The notes beneath the pieces were generated by a model, which was given only the letters and a program-made list of their open reading frames with translations, was not told where the DNA came from and made no database searches. Below, in pieces: positions 28,101 through 43,100 of a stretch of DNA of 64,000 nt; the stretch's first letter is position 1, and the number at the start of each line of letters is the position of its first letter. Source of the DNA: Sipunculus nudus (lineage: Eukaryota > Annelida > Sipuncula > Golfingiida > Sipunculidae); assembly GCA_026874595.1 (NCBI GenBank), contig CM049311.1, forward strand, positions 52,641,676-52,705,675. The letters run 5' to 3'. A program made the position numbers and the translations under genes.

Positions 28101-31100
28101 TTATAAACATATAGTCATATGAAAAAATTTAAATAGAGTAAAACCTCTTGTGTCAAAGTCTAAGGGACCCTTAGAAATCTTCGACACATCAGCGGTTCGA
28201 CACAAGTGGGTTTAATATGGTAATAATTTAACTAGAGTTGTCCAGAATATCAAGTCTGTAACTTAAACATAAGTTGGGTACTCAACTTTAGCAAGTTCAA
28301 CACAACAAGGTTTCAATGTAATTCAACTTTTGATAGTGGGTTTAAAATAACAGACTTACAGTATTAACAGTAATTTATTATGCCAATGGGATCTGGAAAA
28401 CTGCTGACATTTGCAGAAATTAAAACCAGTAATCTCTTCCTGAGACAATCTTAAAAGACATTTTTAAGGCAGCAGGACATTTAAGGACACTCTACTGGTC
28501 ATTCCGTGTTTCATGCCAGGATGACTAGGATGTCCAGTAACTGAAAAATTTGTTCCCCAGTGAAACACTATGCTCCTCGCTGCAAGTGTCCAAGATCTCC
28601 ATTGTTGTAACCGCTGCTTTGTATAGCAAGGTTTTCTGGGTATAAACACCAGGGTGGGCACATAGTAGAGATCTGTTATCAGACCAATGAGTGGGCTGTG
28701 TTGCATTGTGCATCAGGCATTTTAAACACCTGCCCTCATTGGTCTGACCTTGCCATACAAAGGAGCAGTTAAAAACAAAAGGAGGCAGGAGTGACTGCAG
28801 TGTATAATCCCAGCATGATGAGCTTGACAGGTGTTCACACAGACAGCAGTCCATGCAGGCCAGGCTTACATGCACAACTCACATGCACACAGGTCACAAG
28901 AGGTCATTTAACAAGAAAACATCTCAAAGTCTTCTATATCAACTTAATAACAACACAGTCATGATCAGGTGAAGCCTCAACTATAATGATTTAACATCAC
29001 ATGCAGAGTGTTGAGCTTTATGTTTACCACTTTAACAGATGTGTTTCAATGTGCATGGCTGCACGCATGTGTATATGTGTATGTGGGTGAAAAATAGCTG
29101 TTTCCATGTGTGTATATGCATATATGTCTGAACTTGCAGAAGTATATAGTTGTACAGTGGATCTAGCAGGTCCTCCCCCCCATGTCATTTTATTGGGAAT
29201 CCTGATTTCACACAGACAATTTGTGGAGATCACTCTCATGGGAAGAATTTGTTAGTGATTTTCCCACATAAACATGCACATGGAAATACAGCTTAATACA
29301 CCATGGCCAGAAAACCAATGTGTCACCACAGTAATGATATAATAATTAAGCGTGTTGAGGCTGCTCATACTGGGTTGACATCAGACACTCTGCATTGTGT
29401 CCAATGTCACTTGCCTCTGGTTAGCAATAGCTTGGTCTTTTAGGTTCCTTTGCTTATTGAAGTCCTGGCCTTACAATTTCCTTCATCCAGTGATGGCTTG
29501 GTGTTATTTTTACCTTTATTTGGTGCAGGTCTTGAGATATGAATACTTTTGTTGAGTGAAGGCTCCATATTATATGGCTAAGGTTACCCACTGAAGGCTT
29601 AATGTTTCAGCTGCCTTTTATCACTGAGGGCTTGGTGTTACACAATAATTAGTTCACTGGAAGCCTGGTTTTGTATGAATGACCGCTAAGTCATGTTTTT
29701 TTTTTATTCCTTCATTCAGTGAAGCCCATGCATTTCATGTTCTGCTTTTGTAGACATCAGTGTTCAGTGAACGTCCGATTTTTAGATATCTGTGTTCAGT
29801 GAATGCTTGGTTAAAGGATTTTTGTGTCCAGTGAAGTCCTGGTTAATGGATATCTGTGTTCAGTGAAGTCCTGGTGAATGGATATCTGTGTTCAGTGAAG
29901 TCCTGGTTAATGGATATGTGTTCAGTGAAGTCCTGGTTAATGGATATCTGTGTTCAGTGAAGGCCTGGTTAATGGATATCTGTGTTCAGTGAAGGCCTGG
30001 TTAATGGTAATCTGTGTTCAGTGAAGTCCTGGTTAATGGATATCTGTGTTCAGTGAAGTCCTGGTTAATGGATATCTGTGTTCAGTGAAGTCCTGGTTAA
30101 TGGATATCTGTGTTCAGTGAAGTCCTGGTTAATGGATATCTGTGTTCAGTGAAGTCCTGGTTAATGGATATCTGTGTTCAGTGAAGTCCTGGTTAATGGA
30201 TATCTGTGTTCAGTGAAGGCTTGGTTTTATAAAAACATTGCCAGATGACTGTGTATATGAGTGACTGTGTATGTGAGTGACTGTGTATGTGAGTGACTGT
30301 GTATTTGAGTGACTGTGTATATGAGTGACTGTGTATTGACTCTGTGTGTCAGTGACTGTATGTGAGTGACTGTGCATGTGAGTAACTGTGTATGTTGGTG
30401 ACTGTGTATGTTAGTGACTGTGTATGTGAGTGACTGTGTATGTTGGTGACTGTGTATGTTAGTGACTGTGTATGTGAGTGACTGTGTATGTTAGTGACTG
30501 TGTATGTGACTGCGTATATGAGTGACTGTGTATGTTGGTGACTGTGTATGTTGGTGACTGTGTATGTTGGTGACTGTGTATGTAAGTGACTGTGTATGTT
30601 GGTGACTGTGTATGTGAGTGACTGTGTATGTTAGTGACTGTGTATGTGACTGCGTATATGAGTGTCTGTGTATATGAGTGACTGTGTATGTGAGTGACTG
30701 TGTATGTTGGTGACTGTGTATGTAAGTGACTGTGTATGTTAGTGACTGTGTATGTTGGTGACTGTGTATGTTGGTGACTGTGTATGTTGGTGATTGTGTA
30801 TGTGAGTGACTGTGTATGTTGGTGACTGTGTATGTTAGTGACTGTGTATATGAGTGACTGTGTATGTTGGTGATTGTGCATGTGAGTAACTGTGTATGTT
30901 GGTGACTGTGTATGTTAGTGACTGTGTATGTGAGTGACTGTGTATGTTAGTGACTGTGTATGTTGGTGACTGTGTATGTTGGTGACTGTGTATGTTAGTG
31001 ACTGTGTATGTTGGTGACTGTGTATGTAAGTGACTGTGTATGTTGGTGACTGTGTATGTTGGTGACTGTGTATGTGAGTGACTGTGTATGTTAGTGACTG

Positions 31101-34100
31101 TGTATGTGAGTGACTGTGTATGTTAGTGACTGTGTATGTTGGTGACTGTGTATGTTGGTGACTGTGTATGTGAGTGACTGTGTATGTGAGTGACTGTGTA
31201 TATGAGTGACTGTGTATGTGAGTGACTGTGTATGTGAGTGACTGTGTATGTTGGTGACTGTGTATGTGAGTGACTGTGTATGTTGGTGACTGTGTATGTG
31301 AGTGACTGTGTATGTGAGTGACTGTGTATATGAGTGACTGTGTATGTGAGTGACTGTGTATGTTGGTGACTGTGTATGTGAGTGACTGTGTATGTTGGTG
31401 ACTGTGTATGTTGGTGACTGTATGTTGGTGACTGTGTATGTGAGTGACTGTGTATGTTGGTGACTGTGTATGTGAGTGACTGTGTATGTGAGTGACTGTG
31501 TATGTGAGTGACTGTGTATGTTGGTGACTGTGTATGTGAGTGACTGTGTATGTTGGTGACTGTGTATGTGAGTGACTGTGTATGTTGGTGACTGTGTATG
31601 TTGGTGACTGTGTATGTTGGTGACTGTGTATGTGAGTGACTGTGTATGTGAGTGACTGTGTATATGAGTGACTGTGTATGTGAGTGACTGTGTATGTGAG
31701 TGACTGTGTATGTTGGTGACTGTGTATGTTAGTGACTGTGTATGTTGGTGACTGTGTATGTTGGTGACTGTGTATGTTGGTGACTGTGTATGTTGGTGAC
31801 TGTGTATGTAAGTCACTGTGTATGTTAGTGACTGGATATCTGTGTTCAGTGAAGGCTTGGTTAATGGATATCTGTGTTCAGTGAAGTCCTGGTTAATGGA
31901 TATCTGTGTTCAGTGAAGTCCTGGTTAATGGATATCTGTGTTCAGTGAAGTCCTGGTTAATGGATATCTGTGTTCAGTGAAGTCCTGGTTAATGGATATC
32001 TGTGTTCAGTGAATGCTTGGTTAAAGAATTTTGTGTCCAGTGAAGTCCTGGTTAATGGATATCTGTGTTCAGTGAAGTCCTGGTTAATGGATATGTGTTC
32101 AGTGAAGTCCTGGTTAATGGATATCTGTGTTCAGTGAAGGCCTGGTTAATGGATATCTGTGTTCAGTGAAGGCCTGGTTAATGGTAATCTGTGTTCAGTG
32201 AAGTCCTGGTTAATGGATATCTGTGTTCAGTGAAGTCCTGGTTAATGGATATCTGTGTTCAGTGAAGTCCTGGTAAATGGATATCCGTGTTCAGTGAATG
32301 CTTGGTTAAAGGATATCTGTGTTCAGTGAAGTCCTGGTTAATGGATATCTGTGTTCAGTGAAGTCCTGGTTAATGGATGTCTGTGTTCAGTGAAGGCCTG
32401 GTTAATGGATATCTGTGTTCAGTGAAGTCCTGGTTAATGGATATCTGTGTTCAGTGAAGGCCTGGTTAATGGATATCTGTGTTCAGTGAAGTCCTGGTTA
32501 ATGGATATCTGTGTTCAGTGAAGTCCTGGTTAATGGATATCTGTGTTCAGTGAAGTCCTGGTTAATGGATTTCTGTGTTCAGTGAAGTCGTGGTTAATGG
32601 ATATCTGTGTTCAGTGAAGTCCTGGTTAATGGATATCTGTGTTCAGTGAAGTCCTGGTTAATGGATGTCTGTGTTCAGTGAAGTCCTGGTTAATGGATAT
32701 CTGTGTTCAGTGAAGTCCTGGTTAATGGATATCTGTGTTCAGTGAATGCTTGGTTAAAGGATATCTGTGTTCAGTGAAGTCCTGGTTAATGGATATCTGT
32801 GTTCAGTGAAGTCCTGGTTAATGGATATCTGTGTTCAGTGAATGCTTGGTTAAAGGATATCTGTGTTCAGTGAAGTCCTGGTTAATGGATATCTGTGTTC
32901 AGTGAAGTCCTGGTTAATGGATATCTGTGTTCAGTGAAGGCTTGGTTTTATAAAAACATTGCCAGATGACTGTGTATATGAGTGACTGTGTATGTGAGTG
33001 ACTGTGTATGTGAGTGACTGTGTATTTGAGTGACTGTGTATATGAGTGACTGTGTATTGACTCTGTGTGTCAGTGACTGTATGTGAGTGACTGTGCATGT
33101 GAGTAACTGTGTATGTTGGTGACTGTGTATGTTAGTGACTGTGTATGTGAGTGACTGTGTATGTTGGTGACTGTGTATGTTAGTGACTGTGTATGTGAGT
33201 GACTGTGTATGTTGGTGACTGTGTATGTTAGTGACTGTGTATGTTGGTGACTGTGTATGTTGGTGACTGTGTATGTTGGTGACTGTGTATGTTGGTGACT
33301 GTGTATGTAAGTGACTGTGTATGTTAGTGACTGTGTATGTTGGTGACTGTGTATGTGAGTGACTGTGTATGTAAGTGACTGTGTATGTTGGTGACTGTGT
33401 ATGTTAGTGACTGTGTATGTGAGTGACTGTGTATGTTAGTGACTGTGTATGTGAGTGACTGTGTATGTTGGTGACTGTGTATGTTAGTGACTGTGTATGT
33501 GAGTGACTGTGTATGTGAGTGACTGTGTATATGAGTGACTGTGTATGTTGGTGATTGTGTATGTTAGTGACTGTGTATGTAAGTGACTGTGTATGTTAGT
33601 GACTGTGTATGTGAGTGACTGTGTATGTTGGTGACTGTGTATGTTGGTGACTGTGTATGTTAGTGACTGTGTATGTTAGTGTAGGTTGGTGACTGTGTAT
33701 GTTAGTGACTGTGTATGTGAGTGACTGTGTATGTGAGTGACTGTGTATGTTGGTGACTGTGTATGTTAGTGACTGTGTATGTTGGTGACTGTGTATGTTA
33801 GTGACTGTGTATGTAAGTGACTGTGTATGTTGGTGACTGTGTATGTAAGTGACTGTGTATGTTAGTGACTGTGTATGTTAGTGACTGTGTATGTTACTGC
33901 GTATATGAGTGACTGTGTATATGAGTGACTGTGTATATGAGTGACTGTGTATGTTGGTGACTGTGTATGTGAGTGACTGTGTATGTTGGTGACTGTGTAT
34001 GTGAGTGACTGTGTAGGTTGGTGACTGTGTATGTTAGTGACTGTGTATGTGAGTGACTGTGTATGTGAGTGACTGTGTATGTTGGTGACTGTGTATGTTA

Positions 34101-37100
34101 GTGACTGTGTATGTTGGTGACTGTGTATGTTAGTGACTGTGTATGTAAGTGACTGTGTATGTTGGTGACTGTGTATGTAAGTGACTGTGTATGTGAGTGA
34201 CTGTGTATGTGAGTGACTGTGTATGTTACTGCGTATATGAGTGACTGTGTATATGAGTGACTGTGTATATGAGTGACTGTGTATGTTGGTGACTGTGTAT
34301 GTGAGTGACTGTGTATGTTGGTGACTGTGTATGTAAGTGACTGTGTATGTTGGTGACTGTGTATGTTGGTGACTGTGTATGTGAGTGACTGTGTATGTTA
34401 GTGACTGTGTATGTGAGTGACTGTGTATGTTGGTGACTGTGTATGTTGGTGACTGCGTATGTGAGTGACTGTGTATATGAGTGACTGTGTATGTTGGTGA
34501 CTGTGTATGTGAGTGACTGTGTATGTTGGTGACTGTGTATATGAGTGACTGTGTATATGAGTGACTGTGTATGTTGGTGACTGTGTATATGAGTGACTGT
34601 GTATGTTGGTGACTGTGTATGTGAGTGACTGTGTAGTTGAGTGACTGTGTATATGAGTGACTGTGTATTGACTGTGTGTGTCAGTTACTGTATGTTAGTG
34701 ACTGTGTATGTGAGTGACTGTGTAGGTTGGTGACTGTGTATGTTAGTGACTGTGTATGTGAGTGACTGTGTATGTGAGTGACTGTGTATGTTGGTGACTG
34801 TGTATGTTAGTGACTGTGTATGTTGGTGACTGTGTATGTTAGTGACTGTGTATGTAAGTGACTGTGTATGTTGGTGACTGTGTATGTAAGTGACTGTGTA
34901 TGTAAGTGACTGTGTATGTTGGTGACTGTGTATGTTAGTGACTGTGTATGTAAGTGACTGTGTAGGTTGGTGACTGTGTATGTTAGTGACTGTGTATGTG
35001 AGTGACTGTGTATGTGAGTGACTGTGTATGTTGGTGACTGTGTATGTTAGTGACTGTGTATGTTGGTGACTGTGTATGTTAGTGACTGTGTATGTAAGTG
35101 ACTGTGTATGTTGGTGACTGTGTATGTAAGTGACTGTGTATGTTAGTGACTGTGTATGTTAGTGACTGTGTATGTTACTGCGTATATGAGTGACTGTGTA
35201 TATGAGTGACTGTGTATATGAGTGACTGTGTATGTTGGTGACTGTGTATGTGAGTGACTGTGTATGTTGGTGACTGTGTATGTGAGTGACTGTGTAGGTT
35301 GGTGACTGTGTATGTTAGTGACTGTGTATGTGAGTGACTGTGTATGTGAGTGACTGTGTATGTTGGTGACTGTGTATGTTAGTGACTGTGTATGTTGGTG
35401 ACTGTGTATGTTAGTGACTGTGTATGTAAGTGACTGTGTATGTTGGTGACTGTGTATGTAAGTGACTGTGTATGTTAGTGACTGTGTATGTTAGTGACTG
35501 TGTATGTTACTGCGTATATGAGTGACTGTGTATATGAGTGACTGTGTATATGAGTGACTGTGTATGTTGGTGACTGTGTATGTGAGTGACTGTGTATGTT
35601 GGTGACTGTGTATGTTGGTGACTGTGTATGTGAGTGACTGTGTATGTTGGTGACTGTGTATGTTGGTGACTGTGTATGTAAGTGACTGTGTATGTTGGTG
35701 ACTGTGTATGTGAGTGACTGTGTATGTGAGTGACTGTGTATGTTACTGCGTATATGAGTGACTGTGTATATGAGTGACTGTGTATATGAGTGACTGTGTG
35801 TGTTGGTGACTGTGTATGTTGGTGACTGTGTATGTGAGTGACTGTGTATGTTAGTGACTGTGTATGTTACTGCGTATATGAGTGACTGTGTATATGAGTG
35901 ACTGTGTATATGAGTGACTGTGTATGTTGGTGATTGTGTATGTGAGTGACTATGAGTGACTGTGTATATGTGAGTGTACCCTCACCTTTCTGTTTTTCTG
36001 TCTCCTGCTGTTCAGGTGGGAGTGCTTCTTGTAACAAATGGACATAAAACTCATTGTCCTTCCGCACATCCTTCTGTTTTCTCTGCAAAACAAAAGTCAC
36101 CAGCCACAGATAATATTTATTGCTGAAATAACTGGCTGCTGTATGTAGAAAATGCTGAAAGTTTCCTGTTTAACCTCCAACTATTGTCATTGAATGAAAC
36201 AGGATAGAATTTAATTTTAATTGAGAGAGTGAACAGTTCAGCAGTCTATGTACTGTTATGCCCAACTTAGAGCTGGCTCTATCAAGGGTTTCCAGCTAAC
36301 AATTCACAAGAGGATAAAGCCACTAAAGTCTCCAAATCACTCTTAACTTTAGTTTCATAAAACAATTTCTATTAAAAACATCAGAAAAAATGCCCTTTAA
36401 CTTGCCCATTTGTTTATGTAGAATATTTATGCAATTATTTTTCTGCTCTTCTGGAAAAAAAGACAGTAGTTTTAATTAAAGGACACAGGCATTTTTGTAG
36501 AAATGCATTTAAATGTTTAGATGTGAGCTGGTTCAAACATGCTCAGACATATTACAAAATAGAGGTATATTTATCCAAGTAAATACATCAAGCAAACATG
36601 TATATAATACTACAGCAACTTGAACAATGACCAAGTTTCATAGAGTAATATGATTATGGATATTTCAGAATCTGAACTTCAATGTTGGGACTTCAATGAC
36701 TAAAACCTTCCACCTGTATGTAAAAAATACCTTGGGGAAGGTGTTCTCATGACTATGCATCAAGATAACCATTTTAAATGAACATATCTTATCATTTGGT
36801 TACATGATGTTTTACACTTTCAGTCAGGGCAGTAAGTGATACAACCTGGTTATATTTGACAGACTCTGAAATGACACAGGAATGTCTACTCACCACCCTC
36901 ATTCTGTAAGAAATATAACTTTTAAACCCGAAGCCCAAAGTGACCACAGGGTAACCAATACTGAAACACAAGAAAGAAGGATTTGTAAGTCTTATGTACA
37001 AATATACCTCTGCACACATACTAACATGCATGTACATACAAAAATTTGATGCATACACATATGTCAAGGGAAAAATGAGAATCTGGAAGTTCCAGAATCT

Positions 37101-40100
37101 TCCAAGGGAAATATGAGAATTCTCATACTTCCTCAGAAAAATGAGAATCAAGAGATGGTATAAAATTATTCCTGTTCTTCCGTGAAAAAATAGAATTCCA
37201 GTCTCTCCCTAGGAAAATTAAGAATTTTGTTTTGAAATTCAAACCTGGGTAAAAATGCGAATTTTCTTATTCATTCAGAGAAAAGAGGAATAAATTATGG
37301 CAACATTTGACTCTTTTTAAATTTTTTATTTATTATGTTTACCTTACTTTTATTAAAGAAAAAACTTTCTTCACATTAATTCTGAACTGTCAAGTAGTAA
37401 ATTGAAATAAATAAACACTCACATAAATAATAGTATGAGAATAAAATATGAAGCTTACAATTGCAAGCTGAATGAATATTATGTATATAAAAAAAGTTCC
37501 TTTATGTTTTGTATTTTTATTGTTACAATAACTAGTTAAGGTTCTTGAGATGAAGTTGTCAGAAAATAAAAAGCCTGGAAAAAAACCAGATTCTCAATTG
37601 TCCGGGGAAAAATGAGAATTAAGGGATTGTATGAAAGGTTTCCCATTCTCCCAGGAAAAATGAGAATCCCCAATCTTCCCAGTAGAAATCAGAATTCTCA
37701 TTCTTTCTGCAAAGATTCTGGCTCCTCCCAATTTCTCATTGTTCCCTCGACACATATATTAACATTGTCACATGTACAAGTACACATAACCAACATAAGA
37801 AGGTACACAGAGAGAGATATACTTATACAAAGAGATAAGAAATGTGAGAAGACAGACACAAGTTAATGGAAACTACCACAACAATACATACGTGAGGTTA
37901 AACATGTGTAACCCGCATGTAAAAACATGCATAATGATCCATCAACACAAACACATGAAATGAGACATAACATACGTTTACACACATACACAAAGTAGTC
38001 AAAAATTAATGTCATTACTATGTTAATTATTTAGCTCTGTTGTTATAATCTTTAATCCTTTATAAAACAATAAATCATGTAACACATATCTTATAAAGGT
38101 CATCCTAAAAACTGGTGACATAATATTTATTAAAACAAGTGACATCAAAACAACTTTGCTGGTGGCAAAAACTATCAAAAAGTAAATGACGTTTAGAGTA
38201 TTTCTGGGACAGGAAGTTTAAATGGCAAGGTCCATCATAACTTACCAATGTGCCGCAAATGGCCTACACAAGTTCAGGTTAAATGGCAAGGGGTCACTCT
38301 TCAGATCCCGTAGCCGAACTGAAGCTTCTATGTATATAAATAGCAACCACAGCGAAACTGTGGGAAGACAAATCCCCCGCTCTGTGAAAAAATAAATACA
38401 TGAAACAGAAGTCGAACATAAGAACATAATATTATTATCACAAAACAAGGAGATCATTATAGGGTCTCTCTTAATAAATATCTTTATTTATGTAGAAACA
38501 TTGGTATCACCAGAAAAGGTTGTGTTTATTAACTGCCTCATAACACAGCCTCTGGAAGTCAAAATCTTTTTTAGATTGTGGAACAGCCCTTCAAAAACAA
38601 CAGTGCCATTATACCACTACATACATTTGTTTTGACAGCACTCACCAATATTTAAAGCAAAATTTATAGCTTTCTTAAATATATGTCAGATCTCAAATTA
38701 TCATAAATATAATGTAATATGCTTTCTATGGACAAAGTACACAAGAGAACAATCTGAAACCCACATAAAAATTCGCCTGGTTTCTGTACGCCAACTATAG
38801 TTGTGCATAAATTGTAAAGACAGTCTGATTCTTATGCTCCCTAGGCAGAGAAATTTTGCGCTTCTAAAGAAGCAACTGATTTTCCCGCTGCCTGTTTTGA
38901 CCATTTATGATACTGTAATGATTTTATATCTTATAGCAGTGAGGAATCTGTATACCAGTAGATAATTGAGTGGTCTTAATTGGTTACGGCAGGCAGCTGG
39001 GAACCCCTGCTGTGAGGTGACAGTGACCAGCTTGTGTGTACTGGTGTCCCCAGGCTCATAGGGGTCACCCAGAGGATAACAGGCCTGTTGCTGACATGAT
39101 AGATTAGGGGGCGTGTATGTGTGATATATCCATGTATGCAGGGGTGGGGTCCTCACCCGGCAGTGTATCTTTGATTTTTGACCAGTAAAGACCTAGTAGA
39201 AAACCAGCAGTGCTTTTCTTCTGTTTGTAAACTCGGTTGCACGTTACATTGGTGGCAGCGGTGGGATATATTACCCAGAAAACATGTCTAGTGATGAAGA
39301 AGTTGTGTTTAAGCAGACTGTTGACACAAATGAAGTGAAACCATCGCCCCAAGTGTCAGGGGACTGGTTTGATAGACTGGAAGAAAGACTCTGTAATAAG
39401 GTGGGGGAACAACTGGAAAACATGTGGCTGAAAGTAGATCATGTAGCCAGGAAGATGTCGGAGAAACATGATGCACTCCTACACCTAGAAAAACAACAAG
39501 GTGGTAGTAAATCAGAAGGTCTGGACGATACTGATACAAAACATCCTGTTGTAGTTCGGACAACACCTATGGTTAAAACAACAGTAAGACCACCCCTTTA
39601 TGATGGGAGTAGCCCATGGGAGGACTACGAAACACAGTTTGGTATCATATCAGACTTAAATGCCTGGAAAACAGAAGAAAAAGCTATGCATTTAGCTGCA
39701 AGCCTAGCAGGTCCAGCTCGTGGAGTTTTAGCAGACTTAGATCAGCCTGGACAGCGTAATTATGATTGCCTTGTGACAGCCATGCGTTCAAGGTATGGAG
39801 TAGATCAGCAGGCTGAACTCTTCCGTGCGCAGTTGAAAACTGTTGTCAGGAGACGGGACGAAAGCCTACAGGAGCTGGCACAAAATATCAAAAGACTAAC
39901 AAGGATGGCTTACCCAGATGCTACGACGAAACTTCGGGACACGCTGGCATGTGACCATTTTGTGGATGCCATACCTGACAGGGATACACGCTGGAAAATT
40001 AAACAATCCCGCCCCACTTCATTTGAGGAAACTTTAAAAATCGCAATGGAGTTGGAGGCTTTCCAGCAAGCAGCAAGTCAAGGTGGGAGACAAATAAGGG

Positions 40101-43100
40101 CAGCACATCCTCAAGTAAGTACAGCACACACCCCACATCTTAAAGACACCATAAGGCAAGTACTACAAGAAGAACTGAGAAATATGAGAATCAGAGACAG
40201 TCCAAATAGGAATGTTTCCTGTTGGGAATGTGGTGTAGTTGGCCACATTCGTCGTAATTGTCCCCATAACCAAAGACAGAGAACAGATAACAGACAAGTG
40301 CAGCAGGGAAACGACCAAATGTCAAGTTCACAGGCCGAAACTTGGCAGGACAGGAGGCAATAAATTCTTTATTGCCCGAATTTAGGCCTACGGCACCCCA
40401 TGCTAAAACCAGTACCCTGGACTCTATAGGTGATGGGCTATTTATCAGTGGCAACATTGAAGAAATTCCGGTCTCTTTCTTGATTGATACAGGTGCCAAT
40501 ATTAGCATAATAAGATCCGATGTATATCAAAACATCAGTGAACAAACAAGACCTGAACTCACAGCTGTGAATAGTCACCTTATCTCTGCAACTGGACAGA
40601 CTTCTCCATTTTTGGGTCATGGCTGCTTCAATTTTTCCATGGGTAAACAAACACTGAAACAAAGATTTTGGGTGGCGGATATACAAAATGAGGTGATATT
40701 AGGTCTGGATTTTCTATCACAGCCATTTTGTGACCTTTCTGTCAGGGAAAATCAGCTATTGGTCAATGGTGAAATTTTACCTCTATCACGGACTGCATCA
40801 AATGCTCCTGCAGTGTGTCGAGTGTCTGTCGCGGAAACTACTGTTATTCCACCAAACAGTGAGGTGATTTTACCTGGGAAAATTACTGATGGTAAAGAGA
40901 CTAACTGGGTCCAAACCACATGTATTATAGAACCTTGTCCCAGATTCCAAGAAAAGTGTAACCTGCTTCTTGCTAAAGCTGTTGTGGATTCCGGCAATAA
41001 AGTGATACCATTGAGGGTTATGAATTTGACCAATGAACCAAAGACAATTTATACTAATACCTTTGCTGCTTTCTGTGAACCAGTTACAAGTGTAACAAAT
41101 ACAAGTGACTGTCAGACAACCAAAATTGAAAGTAACCATTCATCTGTCCCCGGCCATCTGGAAGAACTGATAGCCGAAACTGGACAATGCTTATCTAGTG
41201 ATCAGAAAGATAAAGTGACACAACTTATCCTCCAATACCGTGATGTGTTTGCGGCCTCTTCTGAAGAACTTGGTCAAACAAACTTAACAAAACACAAGAT
41301 CAACACAGGTTCAGCTCCACCCATTAGACAACCAGCAAGACGCCTGCCTTTACATAAACGTGAACAAGCGACAAATGAACTAGACAAAATGTTGAAAAAG
41401 GGAATTGTAGAACCTTCAAGGAGTCCGTGGGCCTCTCCTATTGTTTTGGTGACCAAGCGTGATGGATCTGTAAGGTTCTGTGTTGATTATCGCCGACTGA
41501 ATGATGTGACCATGAAAGATGCTTATCCCCTTCCGCGAATAGATATGTCTTTAGATGCTCTCTCTGGATCAAAATGGTTTTCTACATTGGATCTTCAAAG
41601 TGGATATTGGCAGGTGGAAATGGACGAGAATGATCATGAGAAAACAGCTTTTACTATTGGTGATGGGGGGCTCTATCAATTTACTGTCATGCCATTCGGC
41701 TTGACCAATGCCCCAGCAACTTTTGAACGATTAATGGAAAGGGTTTTAGCAGGCTTATCATGGAACGTGTGTATGGTTTACCTGGATGACATAATAGTCC
41801 ATGCGGAAACCTTCACTGATGCAATAGCAAGGCTTGAACTTGTGTTCAAAAGACTACATGCAGCGGGCCTCAAACTCAGTCCAAAGAAATGTAAATTGTT
41901 TCGAAGGCGGGTGTCATTTCTGGGCCATGTGGTTGGTGAGGAAGGACTAGAAACAGACCCAAATAAAATAACCGCGGTCCGAGATTGGCCAGTTCCATCA
42001 AACGTAACCCAGCTTCGTAGTTTCCTGGGTTTAAGTTCCTACTACAGGCGTTTTGTGCAAAACTTTGCGACCATTGCAGCACCATTACATCGGTTGAGTG
42101 AACGCGGATGTAAATACAGATGGTCAAATGAATGTCAAGAAGCTTTTGATAAACTAAAGTCAATTCTCACAAAAGCGCCAATTCTGGCGTATCCAGTATT
42201 GGGCAAACAGTTCATACTAGATACAGATGCAAGCAAATGTGGAATAGGTGCTGTGTTATCACAAATGCAAAATGGAGAGGAACGTGTTGTGTCTTATTAC
42301 AGCAGAACTTTAACAAAAGCTGAGCGCAACTATTGTGTAACTCGCAGAGAGCTGCTTGCTTTAGTAGAAGCAGTGCGTCACCATCACCATTACCTATACG
42401 GGCACAAATTTCACATCCGCACAGATCATGGTTCCCTTCAGTGGCTAATGAGATTCAAGCAACCTGAGGGTCAGTTGGCCAGATGGTTAGAAATACTCGG
42501 GACTTATGATTTTGAGGTAACTTATCGACCTGGAATTAGACACAACAATGCAGATTCTCTTTCGCGCCGACCCTGTGAAACAGATCTTTGTGTTCACTGC
42601 GAGCGGGCTGAAACAAAAGAAGAAAAAGGAAATGATGAGCCAGTGCGACAAGCAAGGGTTGTTCAAAAGCCTACATCATCAACTTGCAAGTATGCAATAT
42701 TCACAAATATTCTACAGTTTTTCATACTGACCTGGCTATGCATGAAAAGCTCCCTCAGCCAATTAGTTACCACATGTAAGATCAGTGATAATAGAGAAAA
42801 TAAATGTGCTGCCTTAACAAGAAGCCAGAACAGGGATCACTGTAATGATGAACCGTGGGTCCAGACATGGACAAACATAGAGCTACGAGATGCCCAGTTA
42901 AATGACCGTGAGCTGTGTGAAGTGATTGCCTGGAAGGAGGCTAACACAGAGAGGCCAGCATGGTCAGAGGTGTCCTCAGCTGGCCCTAAGTTAAAGTCAT
43001 ACTGGTCCCAGTGGGAGCTGCTTGTGATAAGGGATGGTGTATTATATCGGCAGTGGGAGTCTGTGTCTGGTGAGAGCTCCACATACAAACTAGTGGTCCC

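Noticed and set aside
30459-31816. Long open frames (140 and 241 codons) reading His/Thr/Ser-rich repeats on the minus strand
   Set aside because: They are produced by the 16-bp minisatellite, which has no stop in this strand and cycles through all frames. No start context, splice sites or non-repeat sequence supports a protein.
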